This document shows positions 10,766-22,500 of a stretch of 64,000 bases of DNA, piece after piece; the first letter of the stretch is position 1; the number at the start of each line of letters is the position of its first letter. The translations under genes were made by a program, and so were the position numbers. Origin of the DNA: Closterium sp. Naga37s-1 (lineage: Eukaryota; Streptophyta; Zygnematophyceae; Desmidiales; Closteriaceae); contig CANJKZ010000922.1 in assembly GCA_947471745.1 (NCBI GenBank), positions 1,358,501-1,422,500 on the forward strand, read 5' to 3'. The notes beneath the pieces were generated by a model. It had not been told where the DNA came from. It saw nothing but the letters and a program-made list of their open reading frames with translations, and did not search any database.

Positions 10766-13700
10766 ATGGCTGCCTGCCACTTAGAGGAGTAAGGACCCGT
10801 AATCCCCTCTCCGTAACAGCGCGGGGTCGGGATGTCAGGTTCATCCGGGTCTCCCTCAGGGGCAAGCAGCATGGAAGCGAAACGAGGTACAGCAGTTGCA
10901 AGACACTCAAAGTCCTCCTGCCTGTCCTCAAGGACGTCCGTGCCAAGAGCACACTCACCCCGGACGGACGGAGGAATGGCAGACACAGACTCAGCAACTA
11001 GAGTAGTGGCGTAGTCTAGACGGCAGGCAGCAGCAAAGTCAAGCAGCTCAGCAACGAGAGCAGACGCAGCAGTAGACTCAAAGAAGGGTCAGTGACAGCA
11101 GTGGCGAGGAGACGAGAGATAGTGGGACTAGCAGCACGAGCGCGGTCAGACGCAGGGTCAGGGACCTCAGGCTGAGAGGACTCAGGAGGAGCAGGCAGAA
11201 GAACACGTAGTGGAACAGAGGAAGGACGGAGTGCCACAGCGTGCGTGCCGGGGACAGGAGGAGGACGCGAACGAGGAGCGCGACGAGCAGTGCGAACAGG
11301 CGAGACAGGACGAGACGCAGGCTCACGACGCTCTGTAAGACCGTCGGGCTGCTCAGTGTAAGGAGAGGGAGCAGGCAGTGGGGAGGCTGGCTGTAACGGC
11401 GGCTGCGACTGGTCAGGCGTAGAAGACGGGACACCAAGATCCTGCTGAAGCAGGGGAACGAAGTACGGTCGCGGCCGCACAGTGCTTCCAGCAACTCCAG
11501 CGCCAGGGTCAACAGCTCCAGCTCCTGCAGGTCCAGCGCCTCTGGCGCCAGTGCCTCCAACTCCAGCTCCGGCACCTCCAACGCCTCCTGCGCCAGGGCC
11601 TCCAACTGCAGCTCCTCCAGCTCCAGCGCCTCCAGCGCCAGCTACTCCAGGCTCCGTAGGGTCTCCAGCTCCAGTGCACCCAACACCACCAGTCCCGGCA
11701 GCTCCAGCACCACTGGTACGAGCACCTCCAGGACCAGTAGCCGCAGCACCTCCAGAACCGCCAGCTCCAGCAGGAACAGCAGCACCTCCAGCTCCAGTGT
11801 CTCCAGCGCCTCCAGCTCCGGGAGCTCCACTCCGACGCAGTGCGCGCCAAACAAGCCACTCACGCAGTTGCTTCAAAGACAGTCGCGGCGAAGCACCAGC
11901 AGGACCTCCAGACGAAGCAGCACCCCGAGGCTCAGCACCCCCTGACTCCGCACCCTCCGACTCAGCACCCCCAGGCTCAACACCCTCAGGCTCAGCACCC
12001 CCAGGCTCAGCACCCCCAGACCCAGCACCCTCAGACCCCGCACCCCCCGGCTCCGCACCCCCAGACGCAGCACTTGGAGCAGCACCTGAGCCGACAGCTA
12101 CCTGAACAGGCGCAATACCAGGGAGAGGGTCTACCTGAGACACACCCAAGGGAGCAGGACCCTTGGGCGGGAGGGGGTCTATCGGAGGTGGACCGGGAGC
12201 AAGGAAGAGCGGCAGGGGCGGGGGAGGTGCAGAGCGGTAGGGGAAGAGACAGTAGAAGGGAACCGACTCGTCGAACGTGACGTCCTGAGAGGGGAGGACA
12301 CGGCGCGAGGTGGGGTGGTAAAACTGCCAGCCACGCGCGTCAGGGACAAAGCCAAGGAAGACGCATGGAATGGCGCAGGCAGAGAGCTTGTCCACGGACG
12401 TATCGCGAAAAGAGGCACGAGAACCCAGACCCGGAACACCGACGCATCGCCAACCTTCCCCGTCCAATGCAGTGTGGGCGAGGTCTCCGGCAAGGGGACA
12501 CGGGGCCAGAGGTTGAGTTGATGCGCAACGTACTGGACCGCAAACAGCCACAGAAAATGGGGAGCGGCCGCATGGATCATGGAGGTACGAGCGACCTCCA
12601 TGACTAAGCCAATGCGGCGCTCAGCAATCCCATTTTGCTGAGGGGAGTCCGGAACCGTGAACGACTGGAGAATGCCCTCCCCACGACAAAAGTCCCTCAA
12701 GAGGTCGGAGGAGAACTCACCACCTCTGTCAGAGTGCAGACGTAGGACAGGTTGGTCCGTACCGAAGCGCTTGCGGAGCTGGAGACGGACTGTGCGGATC
12801 CAAGGGATCAAGACATCAACGACCTCACCCTTGCTGCGCAAGGGGAAGACCGTGGTGTACCACGTGTAGTCGTCAACGACCAGCAAAAAATAGCGCTCGC
12901 GGTCCTGTCCACTGACGCAGGCTGGGCCCCACTCGTCCATGTGGAGAGTCTGCAGGGGAGCAGTCGTCAGGGGAAACGATGAGTGAGGAGCGGCACGCTG
13001 CCGCCCCTTTACACAAGGAAGGCAGGGCGGGGCAGGTGAGGGCGAGAGGGGAGGCAGAGACCTGGGTAGACCAGAGACGAGAAACCGGGAGTGCATGCCA
13101 CGAAGGCGTGGCAGGGAGGGGTGACCCAGGCGGTGGTGCCACAGAAGAGTCTGGTGCGACAGGAGGCGACACGAGCAAGAGGCGGCTGCCTGACCTGACG
13201 CGGACACCTGAGCAGACGCACCGAGTTGAGGATGCTCGGTAGCCAGTGTGTACAGACTCGACCCTGGCCGAGGAGTGAACGTAGCCAGGTGACGCCCCGT
13301 CCGCGTGCACGTGCAGATCGGCACACGCTGACCCCCAGGAGTGGTGGTAGTGACCATCGCATCCTGAAGGGCAGCGGTACTCACCAAGTTCGTAGAGAAC
13401 GAGGGGAGGTGAAGACCTGACAGTGAGCCGGACGGAACCGCCGGACACGGGAGGTTAGTGGAGGAACGGGCAACGGCCGGGCCCCCAGAGGGGTCAGCCA
13501 GTCTGACCAGGACAGGTGCAGGGAGAGGAGTGAGAGTGGTGCTATCACGAAAGAAACAGCGCGAGGCGCCGGAGTCCAACGTGAAGGTGTGCAAGGCCTC
13601 AGCAGGCGCAGTACCAGGGGGAGTACCAGACGCACTAGCACCTAGAGCAGCAGCCGCTATACCTGGGTCAGGTGGCACACACCGGTAACAGTCACCATCA

Positions 13701-14874
13701 GCACTAAAACACAAAGCATACATGGCAAAGATAATGGCATCATAGCAACTCCCGACCTAAGCAAATCCGCCCAGCGAGGGCGCTCGACGTCGTCACCAAA
13801 CTCAGCACGCCAGGCGTCGTGAAGGAGGGAGAAGCAGCGGTGCTCAGTGTGAAACTTCCCGCATGTCTGGCCCGCACGGACACCCGTGCGAATGACATAC
13901 GGGCAGCTCTCACTACCTCCACAAGTACCACGCTGAACCAACCACTCATGGAGCTGCAGGGGCGACTAGGTCTCGCTCCGACGCTGCTGCTGCTGTCGCT
14001 GACCACCACCAGGGCCTCCACGCCGAGGTCCAGACCTACCACCACCAGTCCCACCGCCTCCACTGCCGCCACTCCCTCCGCTACCTCCACCACCACCACC
14101 AGAGCCCCCACTGCCACCACCAGTCCCACCGCCGCCACCACCTCCACTGCCTCCACCACCTCCACCGCTGCCCCCACCACCGCTCCCACTGCCACCTCCA
14201 CCACCACCGCTGCCACCTCCACCACCCCGGCCACCCTTGCTCTTCCTGCTGCGGTGCTTCGCACTAGTCGAAGCAGCACCAACGTCCTCAGTAACAAAGA
14301 TGTCTGCAGCAGCAGTAGAGGCGAAGGAGGGGGAAAGGGGGGAGGGGGAGCACCCCTCAAAGAAGGGCGGGCGCGGAGTGCCTCGAGCAGCACCTACAGC
14401 AACTGCACTAGTCTCAGCTGTGAGGAGATGCTGCTCGAGGACGTCAACAGTGAGGGAGGTGGGGTCAAGGGAGAGAAAGTGGTCCCTGACAGAGCGAAGA
14501 GAGTCAGAGAGGCGAGAGACTATGAAGTAGAGGGTGATGAACATGGGGGGTTGGTTCGTGGCAAGGAACTCAGCAGGGACGGTAGCGCGGTAGCGAGCGT
14601 CGCTAGTGCACAGGTGGCTAACCACGTCCGCTACGGTGGCAAAAGCCGACAGCTCAGGGAATAGGTAGGGCAGTAGCAGTCTGCCTAGAGCAGCAGTGGC
14701 AGGGGAGGAGTAGCGAGCAGCAACAGCGTCGTACAGGGCCTATGCTGTCCTGTGCTGTCCAAAGTGAGTACATTCGGCCACCGGCAGGTGGTTGCGAATG
14801 GCTAAGCGGGCAGTAGCGTCACGAGACAGCCACTGGGAACGAGTCCCACCGCAAGCTGTGGCAGGAGGGGCTGG

Positions 14875-15150
14875 CGTGACGGGCCTAAGGGGCGTGACGG
14901 GCATAGGGGCGTGACGGGCCAAGGGGCCGGGGCCGAGGTGCGAAGGGGCCGAGGGGCGCGACGGGCGAAGGGGCCGTGAGGTGGCGCAACGGGCCTAAGG
15001 GGCGCGACGGGCCTAGGGGCGCGACGGGCCAAGGGGCCGGGGCCTAGGGGCGAAGGGGCCATGGGGTGGCGCGACGGACCTAAGGGGCGCGACGGGCCTA
15101 GGGGCGCGACGGGCCAAGGAAAACGCGACGGGCCAAGGGGCCAGGGCCAA
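14875..15150 (-). repeat. G+C-rich leader minisatellite of element D
   Basis: Tandem variants of GGGGCGCGACGGGCCTAAG and GGGGCCGGGGCCTAGGGGCG on the plus strand. It closely resembles the LTR-proximal third of the F leader (about 34480-34960), showing that D and F share a leader type. Confidence 0.75.
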
Positions 15151-15186
15151 GGGGGGTACTAGCAGCGCAGCAGGTGGTGGGCCCAA

Positions 15187-15205
15187 AGAACTTGCTCTGA
15201 TTCCA
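15187..15205 (-). promoter_or_regulatory. Primer-binding site of element D
   Basis: Read on the minus strand, the bases directly after the 5' LTR are TGGAATCAGAGCAAGTT, one change from TGGTATCAGAGC, the copia site complementary to the 3' end of initiator tRNA-Met. This is where minus-strand DNA synthesis would start. Confidence 0.75.
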
Positions 15206-15336
15206 TGTCAAAGTTACGAACGAGAATGGATGAACTAGCAAAGATTTGGGTACAAGTACTAACCCTAGTTGGGTTGTACCCTTTATGGGCTACCCCACTA
15301 TAGCCTACACAATGTAAGCTAGATATAAGTTTGACA
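15206..15336 (-). repeat. 5' LTR of element D
   Basis: The LTR is 131 bp. Its ends form an inverted pair, TGTCAAA at one edge and TTTGACA at the other. It matches the F LTR at 34989-35119 almost base for base. No partner 3' LTR is seen at this locus. Confidence 0.85.
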
Positions 15337-16069
15337 CTTTTACTGCTGGGATTTGGACGCGCTTGTGAATGGGAAAGGTGCTAATTGAAATGTGACACAT
15401 TCTCTGGCGTTTGAGCAGAATGTTCTAGCAACTTAACAATTTGCCACAACGTTCAGCCATAACCGATCGAAACGCAGGCCAACTGAACAAAACATAACTT
15501 CAGTTTTGTTCGTGATGCATTTCGAAATACGAATATGGCGCACATGTTTTCGGCCCACACAATTGGAATACACCCTGATATACACCCATTTTCTCGCTAT
15601 ACTGAAGTGTAAGGAACTAGCTGGCTGACCTTGTCTTATTTGATTTGCCTAATTGAACCATACTGAATCAATTCCTCACCACCTTTCACCAAGCTTTCCA
15701 ATCTTGACTCCACTATTCCAGAATCCACTTTGGCGAGAAACAGGGTGTACATCCTGCAAACGGCCGCCGAGAAGCTTGGGACCACCCGGATAAATCTAGG
15801 TGTCCTACACATGTAATTGTGAAAATTGCAAGGTTCGAAGATTTGGCACCCTTCATAAAAGTGTTACATACATTTTCTTCGTGCAACCTAGTTTGGCCTT
15901 CTAGAATGTCTTTCATTCAACGGACATGTACACGGACATGCACCGCATACGAAGAATCGCTGACCACTTCTCGTGCAGCTGTTGGGGGGCAGTGACGTGT
16001 ACAAAGAAACGAAAAATGCAACTAGGCTGAAATGTGCACACATGTCGGGCCATTGAGGTCACAAATTTT
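15337..16069. other. Unassigned spacer
   Basis: Lower-GC sequence between the D LTR and the first recognisable part of the gypsy element O. No supported gene. It may contain decayed downstream integrase/LTR sequence of O, but I cannot show that. Confidence 0.4.
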
Positions 16070-19000
16070 TCAGCAATAGACGTAACCCCCTTTACCCACG
16101 TACAAGATGTAGCCCGGTACCCAGATGCGGTCGGAACCAGCTCTTACGTAATAAGCCCCTCTTGCTGTTGCAAACTGCTGCCAATTTCCTCCTGTGAAGA
16201 CTGAGTTTGTCTGGTAGCAGTGGGCAGTGACCAGTCCTGTGAGCAATGGGCATTGGGTGAGTAGTATTGTGAGCAATGGGCTGGTCTACGCGAGAAATAT
16301 TGCGTGTATCTCGGCAGTTGGGCGGGTTAGTGCGTCGGTGACATTTGAAGCACCCTTTTTATAGGTGACCGCATAGTGGAAATTCGACTCGAGGAAGAGG
16401 AGCCAACGGATCTGTCGTGAGTTGAGGTGGGGTTGTGCGCAAAGGTACTGTGGTCTGTGCCCTGTCCGTACTGTCATGTCTGAACGCGTGCACGATCGCG
16501 AGCATTTTGCGGTCGTGTATTGGGTGTAATTTTTGGGTCGAGTGCAGCTTTTGTGACTCGTATGTGATAAGTTGTAGGCCGTTGCCAAAATCCTGTATCA
16601 GTACACCTCAAATGGCGATGTCGCTGGCGTCAATAACCATTTCGAATGGGCGGTGTGGGTCGGCGATGCGTAGCAGGGGCAGTGAACAGAGAACAATTTT
16701 CAAGTCAGACAAGGCAGCATGCTCTTTCTCCCCCCCACGTAAAAGCGACCCTCTTCCGTAGTAAGTCCATCAGCGGGGCTGTTAACTGTGCCATGTCGAG
16801 GACGAACCGATGCACATGATTGATAAACCCTAAAAAATGCTGTAGCTCCGTGATGTTCGCCATACCTTTACGGTATCCCTTATTTTTTCAGGTCTATTTC
16901 AAACCCTTCAGAAATCACTTGCCCCAAAAATTATAACATGTCCCGAAAAAACTCGCATTTTGAACACTTTGCCAACAGCCGATGCTCGTCTAGAATTTTA
17001 AACACTGCTTCCTCGGTTCGTCTATCTCGGGCTGGGTCAGTCGGAAATGTTGTTGTACAATTAGCTGTGCCCCTGATTCTAAAACTATGCAATGGGCGTG
17101 TGCTTGCTGAGGTGGCAACCCCTCTGGTAAATCATCGATAAAAATCCCGAGGTGCCGTTTCAGTAGTTCATGTAGTTTGTGTGGTACGGCTGCCAGCAAT
17201 GACTGAAAATAATTCGGCTTCTCAGCTTCCCCTACTTCCGTGATGTCCACTGCATACACCTCAGCTCCTGCAGTGACGGCCCGTTTCATCATGATGGCGT
17301 TGACGTGGACCGTTGAAGACACATGCGACCGCCAGTGATGTAATGTGACCCAGTTACCGCCGCTTCGCACAGTGCAGCTGCCCGCCATCCAGTCAATTCT
17401 CGGGTTGTAGCATCGCAGCCAATCACATCCCAGTAAAATGTCGTGCCCATCCAATATCGTTGCAAGCATTTCCTCTATAAACCCAAAATCCCCCCCCCCC
17501 GCAGCCAACCTTCACTTTTCCACTTTCTCGTATATAGCCACTGGCGTGCCGTCCATTAAACGTGCATCGATTTCTGGTAAGAAGCGGCTAAGTGTCAGTT
17601 GCAGCTTCCTTACGGTTGCAGTATTAACTAAACAGTGACTAGCTCTTTCGTTTCATAAGAATCTTCACTGTTGTCCCTTGTATTTTCTGGTAAATCAGTA
17701 CTGGGCAATCTGTCGGTGTACCCTCCTTATTTAGCTAAGCCCGATCGATTGCGTGAATCGGTACCGTCACTCGGTGAGGGTCAGTGGGTTCGGGCGAGCA
17801 GTAAGTCTCGTCAGTAGTGGGCCCGTAATCGACTGACTACTAGCATTTCTCTACCTTCCGGAGTCCCTCCCCTGCTCCGCTCCTCGGCGCCTTAGCTCAT
17901 ATGGGCACTCAATCTTACGGTGGCCCTGCCTGTTGCTTGCAAACAGCGCCCCTTGAATGGCACGGCATCTGCGTTCGTTGCGACAGCGTGTAAAGTGGCG
18001 TGCTCGGTCGGCCCCCGAGTACGATGTCTGAAGTGGTAGGACCACAGCCTCGGACGGCATACAATACCGATCTTCTCAGCGAGCGCCAGGATTTCGTTGA
18101 AGTTAGAAATCCTCGGAGTAGAATTTTCTGCACAATTTCCAGCTTCTAGCCGTCGACGTAACGATCCACTCACTCTGCTTCGTGCATGTAGCTGACCTGT
18201 TTGCACAGCGCGAGAAAACCGCGGTGTAGTCTTGGATCGACCCAAGCTGTCGCCAAGTGCGCAGATTCTAGCGTGCCAAAATCAAAGCTGCGATCGGCTC
18301 GAAGCACGCTCGAAGCCTTGTACACCAAACATCCCACGTGCTGTATTGGCCCCGAGGGCCTTTCCCCTTGCGACTGTGGCTCGTAGACGCTCGGTGACGT
18401 TACGATAACTTGCCAACCGTTTATGGCGGGCTCGCACAGCAAAGAAACGACGTACTGAATCTTCGCTGCATCCGACTTGACGTGGTTCGCGTAAAAAAAA
18501 AACAAGTTCGTCGTGAAGATCCACGATTGAACCGTCGAACCCCCACGATGGCTAGGATCGAAACAGGGCGGGCGTTGCGACTTGAGCGGCATTAGCTCAC
18601 CGATGTCGTGGCTGCTGACAGTAGTCGCAATGCTGACGTGACGACGGGTTTCGCGAGGTCTATTTGTGCATAGCATCTCCCTGGCTCGTTCCATGTCCGA
18701 CATGGATTGGGCGGCACCATCACTTATTGCGCCAGAGCGCTGTTCCAAGCTGTCATGCTGTGATGGTGTTTCGGATGATATGACGATTGGTTCTTTAGAC
18801 TGTGCATGTCCATTTGCTAGTGCTGGTGCTGGTGCATTTCTCGTTCACTATTGTCGCGAGGTGTCGCGTTCCGCCGTGAGCGCCGCAATATCGACCGTAG
18901 ATTCATCAAATTGGCGAATTGATTCGTCGAGGTGCTTCTGCGTCAACGTTGTGAGCGGAATGCGGCCGGATCTATCCATGGCGGGGGTGTCAGGCAAACT

Positions 19001-19433
19001 CAGCGAGAGCCTTCGTCGTGGCTGAATGTGCTTATAAAAGAGCACATGGGCAGCGGTGCTTGGTCGCTGAGGGATGTCTACCTTCTCCAAAATTCGAGAT
19101 AATGTAGGAAGCGAAGGTATGGGCGCTGTACAAAAAGGATCGTGGCTATGAATTCCACGTGTTACGTGCAATTGAGAGAGCGAACGAAGATTGTACTATC
19201 GAAATAAAACAGTACATCGAGCAAAAGAATGAGTGAATGTAATATAGCAAACTAGTGTGGTAACGGTAACGCGCGAAATATAAAGTGCGCGATGGGCTTG
19301 GCGCCGAGGTTGGGAATTCTCGAGCCGAAGGAACGAAGCGCGGTTTACCAACCGAACCGTGCGGTTGGGTCCCGATGTGAACACGGGCGAGAACAATGGT
19401 CGAGGCGAGTGTCGCAAGTGGTAACGTTGTACA
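16070..19433 (-). mobile_element. Ty3/gypsy element O, fossil
   Basis: On the minus strand the parts come in gypsy order. There is an LTR-like region (about 19430-19150) with a TATA-like stretch. Gag follows: its start at about 18980 has an acidic coiled segment and its core (about 18600-18300) has the PPCFDPS and W-rich motifs. Then come protease-like sequence (about 17480-17400, ILLGCDWL), the start of RT (about 17100-17000), the RT end and connection (about 16990-16780, FLGF motif), RNase H (about 16400-16290, DALTRP motif) and a scrap of the integrase N-terminus (to about 16070). RNase H before integrase marks it as Ty3/gypsy and not copia. Many breaks; old. Copia E has inserted at its LTR side. 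Confidence 0.8.
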
Positions 19434-19524
19434 TGTGAGAATAATGAGCGGAAATGATGAACTAGGAAACAGGTGGGGTACAAGTAGAAAACACAAAAGT
19501 GTTGTAGTAAATATATGTTTGACA
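19434..19524 (-). repeat. 3' LTR of element E
   Basis: The outer 73 bp (from TGTGAGAATAATGAG) are identical to the 5' LTR of E, and the inner edge ends in TTTGACA before the polypurine tract CACCCCCATAG (plus-strand reading). At 91 bp it is shorter than its 131-bp partner. Confidence 0.85.
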
Positions 19525-22500
19525 CACCCCCATAGGCAAAGTGGGGGAGAACAAGGGGTCACAAGACCAGTCAGGAAGGCAAAGCAAGCTCAGGGTGGAT
19601 CACAAAGTCACCACGCAGTCTGAGCACAAGCAAAGGGCCACAAGGCCAGTTCACATGCAGAGTTATATAAAGGAAAGCAAACAATATAGTGAACACAACC
19701 TAGCAAGTGTAAGCATGCAGGTATATGTATATAGAGTACAGTACAAGTAGAGTCAAGAAGTCAGCAAGTGAGGCACAGTAGGTACAAGGCCTAACACGGT
19801 ACAGAAACGCTGATGATCACAAGGCTGAAGTGCCTTGGTGAAAAAATCAGCAGTGTTGGCCTGAGAGGCCACGTACGCAAGTCGCAACTGACCACGCTGC
19901 TGTAGCTCACGAGCAAGGAAGTAGCGGAGAGCAATGTGCTTCGTTCTGTGCTCCTGACACAAGGCCAGCATGGCCTTGTTGTCGACGTACAGAACTGGAG
20001 GAGAACGAGGCGCCTCTCCCAAGTCAGTCAGCAGGTAGGTGAGCCAGCGTAACTCCTGTGCAGCCATGGCCCCAGCGTAGATCTCAGCCTCACAACTCGA
20101 GCTGAGAACAGAAGAAGAACGAGTAGACCGCCAAGAGACAGAACCGGAGCCAAGATTGAAGGTGTAACCCTGTGACGACCGCTGCGTAGCCAAGTCGTCA
20201 ACCCAGGAGGCGTCAGCGTGACCAGTGAGGACAACTCGAGCCCGTCCTCCAAGCACGAGCCCCATGCCCGATGTACTGCACAAGTATCGCAACACCCTCT
20301 TCGCAGCATCCCAGTGCACATTTCGGTGCCTGCCGGGAGCCACGTAGCGAGCCAGAAGGCTGAGAGGGTATGCGAGGTCAGGTCGCGTGCAAGTCATCAG
20401 GTACATGAGGCAGCCCACAAGCTCTGGATACGGGCCACTCGGCTCTACGGACTCGTCCGAAGGTGGAGCTGAGAGCGAGTGACCGGTAGGCAGAGGAGTG
20501 GACTGTGGCGAGGAGTACGTGAAGCCGAAGCGCTGAAGGACCTGCTGCACCATGTGTGACTGAGTCAAGGTAATGGTGCGCTGTGCTCTATCCCGGGTGA
20601 TCCGCAAGCCAAGATAGCTTGTCAGCTCACCCAGGTCTGTGCACGTGTGTCTCTTCTGCAGCTCCGACTTCACGTGGGCGAGTGCCTCAGTGTCAGCAGT
20701 AGCAAAGACGAGGTCGTCTACGTACACGAGAACGTAGAACGGCGGTAGAGTAGTGTCAGTGCGTAGAAACAGAGAAGGGTCAGCAGTGGAAGGAGCAAAA
20801 CCAAGAGAAGCAAGAGTCGTCCTGAGTGTGTCGTGCCACTCACGGGGTGCCTGGCGGAGACCGTAGACAGGCCGCCGGAGGCTCCACTGGGTACCAGCAG
20901 GAAACGACCCAGTGAAGCCAGGTGGGCGGCGCAGCCATATCTCCTCGTGCAGGCTGCCCTGCAGGAAGGCTGTGCTGCAGTCAAGTGAGTGGAGCTCGTA
21001 GTCACGCTGAGCAGCAACGTGCAGCAGTACCCGAAGAGTGGTCATCTTCGGGGTAGGGGAGAAGGTCTGAAAGAAGTCAACTCCCTGTCGCAGACTGAAG
21101 CCACGTGCAACGTAACGCGCCTTGAAGACAGGCGGAGAGCACGGCGGCCGCTTCACCCTGAAAATCCACATGCCACTGACGATGTTCGCCCCAGGCGGGG
21201 GAACCTCGTCGACGTAGGTGCCTGTGGACTTCCAGGAAGCCATCTCTGCGTCCATGGCTGCCTGCCACTGAGAGGAGTAGGGACCCTCTATCGCCTCTGC
21301 GTAAGAGCGCGGGGTCGGGATGTCTGGTGCATCCGGGTCTCCCTCAGGGGCAAGCAGCATGGACACGAGATGAGGTACAGAAGCAGCAATGCACTCAAAC
21401 TCCTCCTGTCTGTCCTCAAGAACGTCCGTGCCAAGAGCACACTCACCCCCGACGGACAGAAGACAGACAGACGCAGACGCAGACTCAGCAACAAGACTAG
21501 TGGCGAAGTCTAGGCGACAGGCAGCAGCAAAGTCAACAAGCTCAGCTACGAGAGCAGACACAGCAGTGGACTCAAACAAAGGGTCAGTGACAGTAGTGGC
21601 CAGAAAGCGCGTGACAGCTGGACTAGCAGCACGGAGGGAGTCAGACGCAGGGTCCGGACCGGCAGAAAGAGAGGACGCAGGAGGAGAGGGCTGAGGGATA
21701 TGCTGTGGAGCAGTGGAAGGACGCAGAGTCATAGAGTGCGTGCCATGGACAGGAGGAGGACGCGGACGCGAAACACGACCAGCGCGAACAGAGCGGTCAG
21801 GCGACGTAGAACGAGACACAAGCGACACAAGACAGGACTCAGGCTCACGACGCTCCATAAGAGCTCTAGTCGGTCCAGAGTAAGGAGAAGGACCAGGCAG
21901 CAGAGAGGCCGGCTGTAACTGCGACTGAGACGGGACAGGCGGTGGACTCAGGGAAGGAGGAGGAGGAGGAGGAAGAGGAGAAGGCGGGGAGCCAAGAACC
22001 TGCTGAAGAAGTGGAACGTAGTACGGCCGCGGCCGCACAGCGCCTCCAGAAACAGCAGACACAGAACCGGTACCCTCAGTTCTAGGGTCTCCAGTCCCAG
22101 CAGCACCTCCAGCAGCTCCAGCACCAGCAGCACCTCCAGCAGCACCAGCACCAGCAGCACCTCCAGCAGCACCAGCACCAGCAGCACCTCCAGAGGCTCC
22201 AGCAGCACCTCCAGCACCAGCAGCACCTCCAGCACCAGCAGCACCTCCAGCACTAGCAGCACCTCCAGCAGCACCCCCAGCAACAGCAGCACCTCCAGCA
22301 CCAGCAGCACCTACACGAGCACCTCCAGCACCAGCAGCACCTCCAGCAGCAGCAGCACCTCCAGCAGCTCCAGCAGCACCTCCAGAAGCTCCAGCAGCAC
22401 CTCCAGAAGCTCCAGCAGCACCTCCAGAAGCTCCAGCAGCACCTCCAGTACTAGCAGCACCTCCAGAAGCCTCAGCAGGACCTCTAGGAGCTCCAGCAGC

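Larger units (their letters stand above)
10766..15336 (-). mobile_element. Ty1/copia element D, 5' two-thirds, fossil
   Basis: On the minus strand: 5' LTR (15206-15336), primer site, G+C-rich leader (about 15150-14875), gag (about 14830-13800, polyglycine at about 14240-14030, knuckle at about 13900-13840), protease with DSGAS (about 13580), integrase (about 13160-12450) with HHCC and D,D-35-E motifs, Gly/Ala/Glu repeats (about 12090-11480), a Pro/Ser-rich part and the first residues of RT (to about 10770). The rest of RT, RNase H and the 3' LTR are absent here. There are several breaks. The 5' LTR is very like those of F, which suggests similar age. Confidence 0.9.

Noticed and set aside
11482-12105. 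Plus-strand frames with HPQAQ and PAPPAPA repeats opposite elements D, E, F and H
   Set aside because: They are antisense shadows of the in-frame Gly/Ala/Glu minisatellites between integrase and RT. Triplet-periodic repeats keep several frames open at once.
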